This document shows, in pieces, positions 1 through 11,875 of a stretch of DNA of 64,000 nt (position 1 is the stretch's first letter; each line of letters starts with the position of its first letter). Below the pieces are notes generated by a model. It was not told the DNA's origin and did no database searches. It saw only the letters and a list, made by a program, of their open reading frames with translations. Location: positions 6,320,429-6,384,428 of the forward strand of contig OZ037769.1 in NCBI GenBank assembly GCA_964035545.1, written 5' to 3'. The position numbers and the translations under genes were made by a program. The DNA comes from Bugula neritina. Its lineage: Eukaryota > Bryozoa > Gymnolaemata > Cheilostomatida > Bugulidae.

Positions 1-745
1 CAAAAGAACCAAAAAGTGAGTGATGCTTCGAATTATTGACCTGCATTGAAATGCAAAATAATTTTGATGCAGAACGTAACGATTTGCAAATACTTGTGAC
101 AATGATTCATGTCACATTGAAAAATAGTCATATTAGATGAGTATTAGGCTATTTCACAGTATCAAACACTATAGCATAGCATAGCTGTAGCATCATAGCG
201 ATAGCATAGCTCCTTCTCATATTCATAGTAAACTCATTATATATATTAGTAACAAATCTCATCGCATTAACTGATTCCGACGACTTTATCTGTTGTTTAG
301 TTGACACCTATAAATACTTATACAATCACAAGAACAACACAAAAAGCCTAAATTTGTAGTAAACTCAACACAACACTCAACACAATAGTATTTATTATAA
401 AACAACAAAACTTATGGTAAAACTAATACACATTCCAAGTTTTATTATCATTTTATTATTATTTTATGTAATTAAACATTGCTTATAATTATAAAGATAA
501 GAATTATGATCACATTTCACTATGTCAGTTAAATGATTATCATAGCATTATGATTGGGCTTTGTTATACTTATACAATTAATTAATTATAGGAAATATAA
601 AATCAAGTTCAACTAAGGCATAAATTTATCATCAATATGATTATGATTGTGATTGCATTTGAATCTAAAACTATTTTTATTCTATCAAGCATTATTATTA
701 ATAACTACAGATTCTGTACAAGCTAGGAGAGGTAGAGATAGATTG
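1..745. other. AT-rich DNA without recognisable gene
   Basis: I see no convincing exon on either strand. A short run of imperfect 'atagcatagc' units lies around 170-215. The rest is simple AT-rich sequence with scattered stop codons in all frames. Confidence 0.5.
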
Positions 746-747
746 GG

Positions 748-1330
748 TAGACACAAAAACATACCTATGGGTTGTAATGCAGTCAAACTTTAAATTTGAT
801 CACCATATTACACTTAAAAAGGATAGGGCCTCAAAAATTCTGGGAGCAATTAAATACGTTCTACATGAGGTTCCCAGAGAAGGTAAGCTTCTGGCTTACA
901 CTAGTTTGTGCCGTCCCATGCTAGCGTACGCCGATACCCTGTGAGATCCAACATTAGCTAAAGACATTGAGTCTCTGGAAATGCTACAGCACAGGGTGGT
1001 TAAGGTTATTGCTGAATTAAAGAGATGAGAAAGTGTCACCGAGGCATGTGCTCAGCTTGGCCTTCAGCCTCTCAAACAGGGACGTAAGACTCACCAACTC
1101 AATCTTCTCATGAAAATTTGCAGGAAGAAGAACAACAATCAATATTAGCAATGGCATATGATGAAATCACATGAGATCGCCAAAATATAGCAATAACCAC
1201 TATCTCTGCTGCTCGCAGTGAACTAACATCTATATATACAAACTCACAAGTATACCATGTTAATTTCTTACCAAGTACCATTAGACGCCAGATGGTCCAT
1301 ATAAAAAAAATCAACACTGTTACCACCTAA
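748..1330 (+). pseudogene. Non-LTR retrotransposon reverse-transcriptase C-terminal relic
   Basis: One forward frame, read with a few stops and frame breaks, gives the pattern found at the end of CR1/L2/Jockey-type reverse transcriptases. A 'TYL..V..QS..KFD.HI' block is followed by 'RASKILGAIK', then 'LLAYTSLCRPMLAYA', then 'DIESLEMLQHR', and further on 'ACAQLGLQPL' and a terminal 'STIRRQM'. Known elements of this class show the same order of a 'YLG' block, an 'LG.IRR' helix and an 'LY..LVRP.LEY' block. The reading frame holds at least two internal stops and no start, so it is a dead fragment. Clade assignment beyond this group is not possible by eye. It is a different copy from the relics near 33.8 and 58.8 kb. 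Confidence 0.72.
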
Positions 1331-1339
1331 CCTTTAGCC

Positions 1340-2910
1340 CCCACTGTAAAACAAATGAGGCACTTCTATAAACTTGAATGTTTCCAAGTGATCTATGAGC
1401 ATGTTTTCAAAAGTATTCATACGTATTATATTGAATTTTAATTTAATACAATCGCATTATTTAAACTTGAAATTAATAACAGCAACACTATTAATGCCCT
1501 TTGAACTCAAAGGCAGATCATGATATTACAATTACTAATACAGTAATAGTAATAGTATTACTATTACTGTATTAGTATTATTATTATTGCTATTAAGTAC
1601 TAGGTCTATTACTCAGTAATACTATTAGTACTAGTATTACTATTAATATTATTATTGGTATTAGTACTACTATTAAGCTTAAAGTATTATAATTTAAATT
1701 ATATTTAATTTTTATTTTATTATAACATTAATTATCATCATCATGATTATATTAGAAATTTAAAAGCTCTCCCAAGTTCCAACTGACCAACAAACAAAAA
1801 CTGAAACTCAAAGTTTGAGTCAATGTGAAAGCATGAAATTGAAAACAGAAAACTAGAAATTCAAATTGACAATCACAATCACAATGATGAATGATTTTAT
1901 GACATTGAATTTGACAATCACAATGTGAATGACTTTGAAGTTTGAGTAAAATTGTATTAAATAAAATTAAACAGCCTTAATTTTTTAATTTGCCAAATTT
2001 AAAGCAAAAATAAAACGACTAATGACACACCGACACTTTGACTTTACACTTTATAGTGATACTGAGAGTGACTGGTACAGTAAGTGTATGAATGTGTAAG
2101 TATTTCCCAGTAATTATTAGGAATAAGTCTCATTCATGTGCATCTTCAAACGGATATGAATAATTTCACCAATTAGAGTCAGATTGACAACGAAGTCTCC
2201 AATCATATTCAACTTGACAAATTATTGCGGCGGATATTTCAAAATTTTCAAGTGAGAGTGAGAATTGCCAACTTCACAAGTAAGTTGACATAGTGATAGT
2301 AGAGGTCGATGCTTATAAAAAAAGTTATTTGGAACTCAGATTTGCTTAATAGGCGAAGAGTAAAATAATGCATTTATAATAATAGTATTAATACTAATAG
2401 TAATACTGCTACAAGTGTAACTTATAGTTATAGTTATGCTAATTAAATTTAATCAATTAATGCTTATATTAATATTTTAATTTAAATTTATAACTTATAG
2501 TTATAGTTATACTTAAATATTAGTAATATAATTGATAAGCTTATTTATTATTTGTAATTACTAATACTAATAATAATAGTAATAGTTATTATAATATTGT
2601 CAATATGAATATGAATATCATTATGATATGATTATGATTGTGATTAACAGTTGATATTACTATTAGTGAAATAAAACTAAAAGAAACATAATTTAAATTA
2701 ATATTATATTCATTTTTAGTATTATATTTATTCATTTTAATAATAATGTTAAATTTATTGTTGTTCATGTTGAAATATTAATTTAAACTATATTTCTGAT
2801 GAGCAGGTGGTTTGGTTGTAGAACTAGATGTAAGTTACACCACCATTGGTGGCATTTAATGTTAAGTCTATCTCTCTTTGCATTATTAACATCATTTACC
2901 ATCTCAAATA
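1340..2910. other. Intergenic DNA with trinucleotide tracts, upstream of ARMC1
   Basis: The stretch holds degenerate (TAA/TAG)n trinucleotide repeats at about 1535-1690 and 2370-2600 and several short self-complementary runs such as 'agtaatagtattactatta'. The missing first exon and promoter of ARMC1 probably lie here. A good donor-like site 'gtaagt' occurs at 2830, but the exon it would close does not match the phase of the next ARMC1 exon. Confidence 0.4.
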
Positions 2911-2914
2911 TCAG

Positions 2915-5900
2915 GTTACTCATACTGGGGAAAGCGAATCATTGGAAAACATGCTGTCATCAGAAGGGCTAGATCAGTTGACAGCAGCTCTCAAGGATCC
3001 AGTGAAAAGGAAACTTATTGCCAGAGTGAGTATGATCATATTATATATTTCATTGCTATTGATATTGATAGCAAAATATAAACTAAATAACCTACCACTT
3101 CTGTCTCGTTTGCATATAATTATATAGACTGCCACATAACGAAAATTTAAGGCTTTCTTTGTTTATATTTTGATATTCCTTAAAATTGACTGTCGCACGT
3201 TGAAGTAAAGTTTTGAGTCGACTTTTAGGATGACACGCTAATTGGTGGTTTGGTTCTCGTTCTCTCCAATGCTGATAAGAAGGTAGTGATCGAGGCTCTA
3301 GAGATCTTGTTGTGTTTAGCGATGCCTGTAGAGCACCGAGAATTCCTCCACAACTTTATGGGAATGAAAGAGCAGCTCACGCTTCTTGCCAAGGAGTCAG
3401 TACCTTGCATTCTATTACAATCAGTGGGTTAGCTTGTCACAGAGCTGCTAAAACTAACTTATTGCAATTCTACCCGTTGTTATGGTTACCTAGCAGTGTT
3501 AGAGACCCCTTTCACAAGGGATATGTCCTAATAGATATGCTTGGATCATTTCACTTAATTTGGTGTACACTATATATATCTAGTTATTAGCTAGTTATAT
3601 CTAGTTATCAGTTAGTTATTTTTTCACAGCTTAGCCGCTGATGTATATAGCTTCTTGCATTAAACTGATAAAATATTAACAAATACAACTGAATGAGCAA
3701 GGTTTTTTCTAATTTTGCTTGATTTCCTATGTTTTATCCTAATTTTTTAGTAATTTTGGTTTGCAGGTGGAATGATTTTTTCATAATTTTAATATTGCAT
3801 GAAAAGTATTTACTGTAGTAGTTGTTTGACATGTGGACCTATCACATTATACTTGTAGTACCAATCCTTTGGATCACGTAAGAGAGTTATCTTCTCAACT
3901 GCTATGTCGATTAAATTCCAGTGAACCAGTTCAGCCTGCTCCACCTCAACCTCTTCAACAGCTTCGCTCTCGTAATGCTAACACTGAGTAGGTTGCAGAC
4001 AATATATACTCGTAATTTATGTGTTTTTAACTTGATAGTAGATGAAATATCTGTCACTAAGATCAAGCAATTTATTACCAGTTATAACAACAATCCAAGT
4101 TTCTTCCGCAGAATCTTTACAACCTTTTGTTGTGCGAGTCTCGCTACTCCAACACATTTACATTTTCTTTTTTCTCTTATGATATGTTTGTTAGAAGCTG
4201 TGGTGCTCTTTCCTTGCTAAAAAAATGAAAAAGTGCTTTATGTATCAGATTATAAAATTTTGTCTAAAGCGATGCTAAAGTGAAGCACAATAAAATCTAA
4301 TTTTAGAAAAATTTGTTGAAGTATTTTTCTTTGCTTGAGATTGATGCTGTAGAACTTGTCATAATCTCATCTCGAGGTTAAACTCATTAGAAGTGGGAGA
4401 ATATTGACAATTTGGCAAGTTTAGGCTTCAAGCGCTTATTTGCAGGGTCAGATTATTCAAAAAGCATTTACAGCTACCAAAAAATTAGAGTCAATGTGAG
4501 CGATCCATGATTATGATTTGCTAAACACATTTAAGGCAATTGTTTCTAAATTGTATTTCTAATTTTAGGCAAATTTAAATTTCATCATTCGAGAAGTTGT
4601 AATATTTGTAGCATGAATCGAGCTCAACGAGTTGGGAAAACTTTCAATAAACCTTTCCTAAATGCAACCAAATTTAAAACTATAACCCTTCAGATTGACG
4701 GACTCCATGATAAGGTAAGAGCTGATGCTGCCCCATAATGTACATACTCATTAGTCAGACAGCACCTCATTCTTTAACTACTGTATTCTATTAATTTGCC
4801 AACTGTTCATACCAGCTAAGGCTGCCATATTCACACCTTTACACATAGTCGATAACTTTGTTCATGTTTCGTAGTCGATAACTCACGTAAATTTTAAAAA
4901 GGTAAACCTATTTTATGTTGGCATGCTAAACCATTCCTACGATCATGTGTCCTTTGTGGTTAAGAAAGCCCTTCAACATAATATCACTATTTCGACACCA
5001 ATCAGGGCCAGTAATGGACTATAAAACTAATGCAAGAAGAATTAGTTTCTAGGTCTATAAATTTCTTTTAATTCTGTAATTGTAGGAATTCACAAATGAA
5101 CCAGAACACCAAATCGTTATATTGAAAAGCAGTTAACTATGATCTAGTTGCTTTACATCACCATTTTTATGTTGATATTTATTGCCAAAATATTTCTGAT
5201 TTAGTTTGAAATTAGCTAAATAATACAATGTTTGGAGAAAACGGATTGTAAATATTGTAGCTAAAAGCAAATATTCACTATGCTATATGAAGACAATGAT
5301 ATATGGCTTGTGGTGAGAGGTGTATATTGTATGCGGTTGGTGTATTATAGTGTTTATTGTAGAATGACGTAGAAATATGTAAAGAACAGTTGCTCCCTGT
5401 TAAAGGAGTCGTCAGTATAACCTTTGACCTTCCAAAGCAAAGGTCAATTGTCAGAGTGAAGCCTGAGATCCTACCTCATGTAAGTGATTGGTATGGTGTG
5501 ATAAGTTACGCCCCTCGTTATGTATGCAGTTAGTTATTGTAATAATTGCTTCTGTAGAATAAATATGGTGGCTATTAGAAATCAAATTCACTTCTCAAAA
5601 ATCCAGTTGAAACCACCTATATTGAAATTATTTAGTTTTATTTCGTACAACACACACTCACATGCACCTACACACACCCGCCCACGCACTACTGTTTTAT
5701 ACATACACATAGGTACTGGGTACTGCCATACAACAAACTAACACAATGATAGCCAGACAAGTGGTGCGCACCGAGTCAGGTGAAGAACAAATAATTGATC
5801 TAGGAGACTTCCCCTCCAATGATAAAGAAAACGCAGCACTCCCAGCCTATCTGTCAGAGGATGACAGCCCTGTTAAGGTACTCGTTGTCTGTCATATAAT

Positions 5901-6066
5901 TCTACTTGTCATGGTAGCAGTCTTTGCAAAACGCTTGTTTAATTCATCTCTGTGTTTCTCGCAGGTTGATGACAAGGCTATACGCAGATTTGGTGCTAAA
6001 GAAGAGTCGGGAGTTGGGTGGCTGGGCGCTGCCGCTAGCTTTCTAGCGAAATCTTTCTACTGGTGA
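2915..6066 (+). CDS. ARMC1: ARMC1 (armadillo repeat-containing protein 1), 5' end incomplete
   Basis: Seven exons join in phase: 2915-3025, 3229-3399, 4446-4495, 4612-4714, 5363-5479, 5713-5877 and 5965-6066 (stop TGA). They give about 272 residues, against 282 in human ARMC1. The first part is the armadillo-like helical region ('LTAALKDPVKRKLIAR', 'VVIEALEILLCLA'). The middle ('TITLQIDGLHDK', then 'VKGVVSITFDL') corresponds to the HMA-like beta-alpha segment of ARMC1. The end is diagnostic: 'RTESGEEQ', 'YLSEDDSPVK' and a C-terminal 'SFYW', as in vertebrate ARMC1. In mammals ARMC1 is linked to mitochondria and their distribution, with DNAJC11 and MICOS partners. The start is unresolved: the first exon found opens at an acceptor after 'atatcag', with an internal ATG at 2951. 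The donor at 3400 (gtacct) is weak, so the exon 2 end is tentative. A poly(A) signal AATAAA lies at 6546. Confidence 0.9.
3431..4445 (+). other. ARMC1 intron with old foldback fragment and possible extra exon
   Basis: This is a long intron of ARMC1. About 3690-3770 resembles the arm of the foldback element at 52.2 kb, sharing 'ttttgcttgatttcc'. After an acceptor-like 'aaattccag' at 3911-3919, one frame encodes a short Pro/Gln-rich run ('QPAPPQPLQQL') ending in a stop near 3992. It has no counterpart in ARMC1 proteins, so it is at most an alternative exon. Confidence 0.3.
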
Positions 6067-6079
6067 ACAGAAACACTGT

Positions 6080-7370
6080 ATTGTATATTAGTGTGTCTTT
6101 TCACCAGTATCATGATTTGAGCAATAGTTTTAGCATGTAAAATAGTATTCCTCCCATTGATTGCATTATTTGCAATATCACTATGCAGTAAATTTCTGGG
6201 GCGATTGTGTTATGTGGGATTGTGGGTATTATTTGTTATGTATATTTGTGTTTGTAGCCGAGCACATTATTGTAATAGTTATAGTGATAGTTATATTGTG
6301 ATCTCACTAATATAGCTGTAATATATTATATTATCATATGTAGAGTTATCTTCTCGTTATTGTACCTATGATATATTATCATATGTAGAATTTTCTTCTC
6401 GTTATTATAACTAAGCTATGATATATTATCATAATATGTTAAATCTCTCTTCTGTACAGAGTTTGGAACTGTTTAAAGGAACAGTTGATGTCCTTTGAAA
6501 CTTTTAATATAACATAAGCAGTAGGCTATTAAGTTCTTGTTGCTGAATAAAATATAATATTTTACCAAAGGGTTGTGTTCTCATGTTGTAATATCCTCTA
6601 ACTATAAGCAATACTGATATCTAAAGCTTTGGCGTTGAATTTAGAGTTAAAACTAGAAGATGCTGGCAGATATTCAAAGAATTAGCGCTAACTTATAAGC
6701 TTACTGTAAATTTTAGCCTTTTGGTAGTTGCTTACACAGATATACATTTATTTTTTTAGTCATCTTTGGATAACTTGATAAAGCATTAATAATCATACTC
6801 CCTCTTAGTCCTTGAGCAGGTAGTTTAACAAAATAAAATGGTTTAATCTAGTTCTTTCCCTCACAGATAGCCAATAGATTATTAGTAACTCATCATTAGA
6901 ATGAAAATGTAACAAGTTTGAAAAGTACGTGTCCAAAAAAATAACTTTCTCAACAAAGTAGAATATTGTAGCACACTTAGTCATGTGCAACTTAGCAAGT
7001 TTTAAAAGTTGTCTCCTTAACATCTGTATATATTTTTAAAGCTATCCTATCTCATGTTGTCAACACAAAGCTAAATTTGTGCACTATGCATTTTATTATT
7101 TTGAATAAAATCTTTCACGATGACACTAATCGCTGATATAATATTTAGATTCCCCGCACATATTTTAGTTACAGGTTAGTTTACAGCACATGCAGTTAAA
7201 GCCTATGACTTTCTGAATTCATAATAATGTTATAACTATGGTCATCTTAATCTAAGTAAACAGTACACAGCGTGGTATATCAGTCAACATCTGTTGAGTC
7301 ACAGAGGGTAAATGAATTATATGAAACTGTTTCACTGCTTACACTAAACTCCTTGACTGGACATTTAGCA
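6080..7370. other. ARMC1 3' UTR and intergenic DNA
   Basis: The ARMC1 3' UTR probably ends shortly after AATAAA at 6546. At 6340-6445 there is a short imperfect tandem repeat built on 'tatgatatattatcata' and 'cttctcgttatt'. No exon is seen between 6600 and 7370 on either strand. Confidence 0.5.
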
Positions 7371-7375
7371 ACAGA

Positions 7376-8241
7376 ATGACTGGGTTTGCTCAACTCCTTG
7401 TTCTCTCTCTTTCTCTTGCAGGTAGCTAATAGACTATTTGTAATTCATATGAACAGAATAAAAAATAAATTCTTTCTGATTGTTCTAATTTAATCAATTC
7501 AATTTGAAATTAATTAAATCAGCAGCTATTAGGTTTAGCATAGACTATGATCAGCAAACACTGTGATAACTTAATGTTTATTTGACTAGTTATTTAGTTA
7601 ATTAGTTTGTAAGTAAGCTTCAATTCTTGGAAATTAGGCTTTGATAGCTCATGTAATCAAAGCAAGTTGCTAATTTTAATTTTAGTGTTTCAAAACACAA
7701 AGTTGCACACTGTGTGAGGGATATATTTGTTGAGTGGTTTTTTTTGCCATAACTAAATTTTCTTGTTTCAAAAACATATGTTATACATGGTTTTTATATT
7801 ATATGCGTTATTTCATTACACTATGCATAACTTTATATTATAACCTATCTGTTTATTCTGTGTTGTTACAACTGAGGCAGAATTATAAAGTTTTGAATTT
7901 ACACAACTACTCATTTTTTTGCCTTTATGGTAGCCAATGCAGCAGTTCTCTCTCGTGACTGGAACTTGCCAGCACTTCCATCCATCGATTGGAAAATAAA
8001 CTTACCAAATCTGCCGCCTTCATCTCTCAATAAAAAAGTTCCGCTGCCGAATTTACCAGATTTATCCAACTTGGAGTTACCTGGACTCAGTAAACAGCAT
8101 TTGAACGCAAACAAGATCTCTCAAGACCAACATTCTCGATATCCAACTCTACCCAAGCTTGAATTTCCCTCGATTAAACCATCAGACTTTCTAAAAAACT
8201 TTCCTTCTCTCCCTAAACTTAGCCTTTCCGGCCAGCTCTGA
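7376..8241 (+). CDS. Small secreted Leu/Pro-rich protein, two exons
   Basis: Exon 1 (7376-7421) encodes a start and a compact hydrophobic leader, 'MTGFAQLLVLSLSLA', ending at donor 'gtagct'. Exon 2 (7934-8241) follows acceptor 'tttatggtag'. The split codon G|CC joins in phase, giving about 118 residues. The mature part is low in complexity, with alternating Leu-Pro and Asn-Leu-Pro units and Trp-Lys pairs ('RDWNLPALP', 'IDWKINLPNLP', 'PLPNLPDLS', 'PSLPKLS'). No Cys is seen in the mature part, so a disulfide-rich fold is unlikely. I do not recognise a family. The W-K-x-P-x-[IL]-P pattern resembles the repeat of the next gene at 9890, so the two may be distant relatives with an extracellular matrix, cuticle or adhesive role. 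That role is inference. A longer call starting at the ATG at 7927 would miss the signal exon. A poly(A) signal lies at 8320. Confidence 0.66.
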
Positions 8242-8249
8242 TAAAATTG

Positions 8250-9885
8250 AATGATGTTTCAGTAAATGTGGTTTGTTACATTACACATAAATTTCATTTA
8301 CAATAGTTGCTTGTTGTTAAATAAATTTTAGAGGTTCAAATACTTTCTTTTGTGATTATGTTCATTAAAGCTTTGTTATGTGTTAAAAATTCACATAAAA
8401 ATATAATGGTTTACTAATAATGTCATGATATGAATTAAGTTATGCTACAGAAAATAGTTATATGCTACAGAAAATCATAAACTTCTTTGTAAATAATTGT
8501 TGGAGATGGGGATGGCGAAAGGGATGGGGGGGGGGGGTAGATGGATGAGAGGTAGGGCAAGGGGCAAAGGTAAAGTGCATGTATAAATAAAATGATCGAT
8601 GCTTCTATTTCCAATTTCTATGCTGATATTGAAGAAAGACAAGCTGAGAGTTATAAGTCTATCAATTTATACAGGTGTAATTGAAATGTGGCTTCAGCAA
8701 TGCTGTTGCAAGCCTTGCATCAACAGATGCAAGGCCTATTGTCAACATTGTTGGTTTTCAGCTAAAAGGCTTGTAAAATAAGTCACTATTGGTTATAAGT
8801 GTTACATATAGTGTAGCAACTGCAGCAGTAGTAATTATTCATTGAGTTTTACATTTTAAACATCGAAATAATGATGAAAATACTGCTTTAAAAGTTACAC
8901 AACTTGAAGCTCTTTAATACTATATCTATTTAAAAAGGCTCAGATGTCCTCAGACAATCTAATATGCAGCTTTCTATGAATCCTGTTGGGACTAGTATTA
9001 TATGAAAAACCTGGTGTGTTTATATAACGTATAGCAAAAAGTCTCTAATTTCAGCTCTGCTTGTGTTTCGAACTTCACTATTTTCAATTGAGGAAGTATT
9101 AAAATAAATGGTAAATAAATTATCTTTATGATGCTTCCCTTCTAGTTCACTAGCCCATCACTTATAATAAGGCAAGACTTCATAACTGAAGATATTATAG
9201 TGCGCGAAGAAAGGATACACATGGACAAAATGATGTTAAGCAGTGGAACAAATGAGACCGAAACCTTTAATATATGCAAACCTTGTCTTATAACTTATAG
9301 GCAGAAAAATAACAGACGTGTGCAGTAAAAACTCCTAAACTTGAAAACTGGAGTTCAATTTTTAAGCTATTAATATCTTATTTATTCGTGAAAGTAAATA
9401 TATAATAACTATACTTGTACTGAAGAACAACTGAAGGAAGACATGTAGATTGTTACTTTGAGGTTCAAAAATATTGTTGAGTGTTATTTGTTTTAAAGCA
9501 TGCTCTTTTCTTTACCGTAAATCTAATGCTATATAAAAAAAAGAGCTAACAAGATATTAAACTTATTTTTGAAAGCAAACCTGTGCTAGAGCTGCAGTTT
9601 AGCCAAGTGGTTTACACAAGCACTGGAAAGTTTCTGAACCATCAGAGTAAATTACTACATTTCTGGCTACTTCACTCAACTGACAGTAGCAAAACATTAT
9701 TAAAAAGAACACAAGCTAGTATTTACAATAGCATAACCTTTAAACATCATTTAGATTTTAGAGATACCTATTTGTGCTTGCATATCCCCCTCCTAATAAT
9801 GTAGTTTTTTTTCAGAAAACAGCTAATAATCCCAGCTGACAGTTCTCACTGGTCTTGGCATATTCAATGTTTGTAAGCAGCTCAT
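8250..9885. other. Intergenic DNA with G-rich tract
   Basis: A purine/G-rich stretch at about 8503-8575 includes a run of roughly twelve G at 8525, a possible G-quadruplex or slippage site. Small open frames occur (for example 9583-9804) but show neither coding pattern nor splice context. No gene is supported here. Confidence 0.4.
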
Positions 9886-9889
9886 TTCT

Positions 9890-10747
9890 ATGTGCAACAT
9901 GGGTTTAACAGCTTGGTGTCTGTTAGCTGTTGCTGTATCAGTCTGTTATGTAACAACTGAGTCAGTTCCAACAGCCAGTCGGCCATTAGCTGACATAACT
10001 GCAAAAGGTTGGGCTGCTAATACCGCCACGCCTCCCAAATGGAATTCGACTACGCAAAGAAACTGGTTCAAAACATGGCCTCCAAGTTGGAGTAGAAGCA
10101 CTCCTTCAACTACCAGATGGGGCTGGACTACGAAAAGAAACGGGTTCACAACATGGCCTCCAAGTTGGAGCAGAAGCACTCCTTCAACTACCAGATGGGA
10201 CTGGACTACGAAAAGAAACGGGTTCACAACATGGCCACCAAGTTGGAGCAGAAGCACTCCCTCAACTACCAGACGGGACTGGACTACAAAAAGAAACTGG
10301 TTCACAACATGGCCACCAAGTTGGAGCAGAAGCACCCCTTTAACTACCAGATGGGACTGGACTACGAAAAGAAACTGGTTCACAACATGGCCACCGAGTT
10401 GGAGCAGAAGCACCTCTTCAACTACCAGATGGGACTGGAATACAACGAGAGATTGGTTTCCGACACGGTTAGTAACTTCATACCCAAAAGAAGAGCGACC
10501 ATGGTGGTATATTCCACCACCTTCTGAATGGAAACTACCCACAATTCCACCACCATCTGAATGGAAACTACCCACAATTCCACCACCATCTGAATGGAAA
10601 CTACCCACAATTCCACCACCATCTGAATGGAAACTACCCACAATTCCACCACCATCTGAATGGAAACTACCCACAATTCCCCCAGTATCTGCTTGGTCAT
10701 TACCCACAATTCCACCTATTTCCGAGTGGAAATGGCCTGGCCAGTAA
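9890..10747 (+). CDS. Secreted Trp/Pro/Thr/Ser repeat protein
   Basis: A single open frame of 285 residues starts at the ATG at 9890 with a clear signal peptide: polar start, then 'AWCLLAVAVSVCYVTT'. After a short spacer come about five copies of a 25-residue unit around 10055-10440. Each has the order W-T-T-K-R-N-x-F-T-T-W-P-P-S-W-S-R-S-T-P-x-T-T-R-W. A second block around 10508-10735 holds about seven 11-residue units of type 'PPPSEWKLPTI', the last two degenerate. Thr/Ser richness suggests O-glycosylation, and the Trp/Arg/Lys/Pro make-up fits a structural or adhesive secreted protein. I know no named family. Both DNA repeats (75 and 33 bp) lack stops in several frames, which produces long shadow frames. 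This frame is chosen because only it carries a start, a signal peptide and a continuous end. AATAAA lies at 10866. The gene is followed by the opposing C2 gene. Confidence 0.78.
   Translation: MCNMGLTAWCLLAVAVSVCYVTTESVPTASRPLADITAKGWAANTATPPKWNSTTQRNWFKTWPPSWSRSTPSTTRWGWTTKRNGFTTWPPSWSRSTPSTTRWDWTTKRNGFTTWPPSWSRSTPSTTRRDWTTKRNWFTTWPPSWSRSTPLTTRWDWTTKRNWFTTWPPSWSRSTSSTTRWDWNTTRDWFPTRLVTSYPKEERPWWYIPPPSEWKLPTIPPPSEWKLPTIPPPSEWKLPTIPPPSEWKLPTIPPPSEWKLPTIPPVSAWSLPTIPPISEWKWPGQ
10055..10440. repeat. Tandem 75-bp coding repeat, about five units
   Basis: Units of 75 bp encode the 25-residue W/P/S/T motif of the secreted protein. Units differ by a few substitutions (for example 'aacggg' against 'aactgg'), so they are not freshly amplified. 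The period is a multiple of three, so length changes keep the frame. Confidence 0.85.
10508..10735. repeat. Tandem 33-bp coding repeat, about seven units
   Basis: Units of 33 bp ('ccaccatctgaatggaaact' plus 'acccacaattcca') encode PPPSEWKLPTI. The central units are almost identical at DNA level and the last two are divergent, which suggests recent expansion or homogenisation in the middle. Confidence 0.88.
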
Positions 10748-10749
10748 AT

Positions 10750-11640
10750 AACAAAAGAAAAAGCTAAAACCTAGCTTATGTTTGTCAACTAAATAATGTT
10801 GTGACAATTTATTATAAATTGAAAGTAATGTTTACTCTATTTTTCTATCAAATGGGAGAAATAAAAATAAAATGAGGTAATTTTAAGAGCTGAAATGACC
10901 TCTATTTTGTAAGAGATAGTTTTACTTCCTAATTTTTACATCAGTCAACTTGCTTTCCCTTATTTTTAGTTATCTTTAACACTCTTTTCTGCTGCCAATT
11001 TTTTTCTAATTTAAAAGAATAAATTCTAAGATATTTGAAAGCAACCAAGTTTTATCCGTAAAGAGGTGTTCAACTTTGTACACTGAATATATGCAATATA
11101 ATAGATTGCAAATAATATATACTGACTTCACTAATAAAACTGAATATTGAAATGCTTTTCTAGATAAAAACTTTTGCAAGTTTTAAACATTTTTAATTAT
11201 ATTACACATGTATATTGATTGCCCAGTGAAGAGTTATCATAGGCTCTGCAGAACCCAGCTGCCTGGTTTACTTATTATAGTTGAGGCAAGAACTTTACTT
11301 TTAAAAAAGTCATTTTAAATGCGCGCACAAAATCAAAGTTAATGATTAGTGTATACGTAGCATAAATTTGACATAAACAAGTTAATCAACAAATGAAAAT
11401 AGATCTAAAAATATACAATAGTTTCACACCGTTCTAGTAGTGTTGATATATGCAGAGCTTGTTTCAAATAGAAGCATGGATTATGCATGTTATATTATGA
11501 CAATTTTAGTAAATAGTGACTTTCTACTAAAAACTATATAGTTTACACCAATGCATGTTAGGAGAAGTTTTTGAATACTGCAAAACATAATTAACAAAAT
11601 TACATTACAAGATTACATTACAAGATTTGAAAGCAACCAT
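10750..11640. other. Intergenic DNA between opposing genes
   Basis: The start holds the 3' UTR of the secreted repeat protein. I looked for further exons of the minus-strand C2 gene, in particular a second C2 domain, and found none that I could support. Confidence 0.4.
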
Positions 11641-11647
11641 AGTAGGG

Positions 11648-11875
11648 GAACAACCGAGGTCTAGGGGTTAGAGCGTTTGCCTAGTAAGCACAAAGTCGTG
11701 GGTTTGAGCTCGGACAAAGGCCATTGGTGATGTTAGGAAGAGCATCCAGTCATAATTGTTCATCTAAATAAGTCTTTAGCCCGATATAACAAAATCCCTT
11801 TACATCAGGGGTTTTCTCACAGGGCTGGTGACTATAAACTTGCATGAGTTTTTATAGTAGAGGGAACTTTACGTT
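11648..11875 (+). mobile_element. tRNA-derived SINE, copy A
   Basis: The head resembles a tRNA: a box A-like 'ggtctaggggttagagcg' and a box B-like 'gtgggtttgagctcgg', with an anticodon-loop-like 'ctagtaa' between them, which hints at a tRNA-Thr ancestor. A shared body follows, with 'ttggtgatgttaggaagagc' and then 'atccagtcataa', and a tail with 'catcaggggttttctcacag' and 'ggtgactataaa'. The same head, body and tail recur near 38.0 and 62.87 kb. Pol III control boxes and dispersed copies identify it as a SINE rather than a functional tRNA. Confidence 0.78.

Noticed and set aside
9946-10707. Long minus-strand open frames opposite the secreted repeat gene (9946-10707 and 10422-10715)
   Set aside because: They arise because the 75- and 33-bp repeats lack stops in several frames. 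They have no signal, no start context and a purely repeat-driven sequence.
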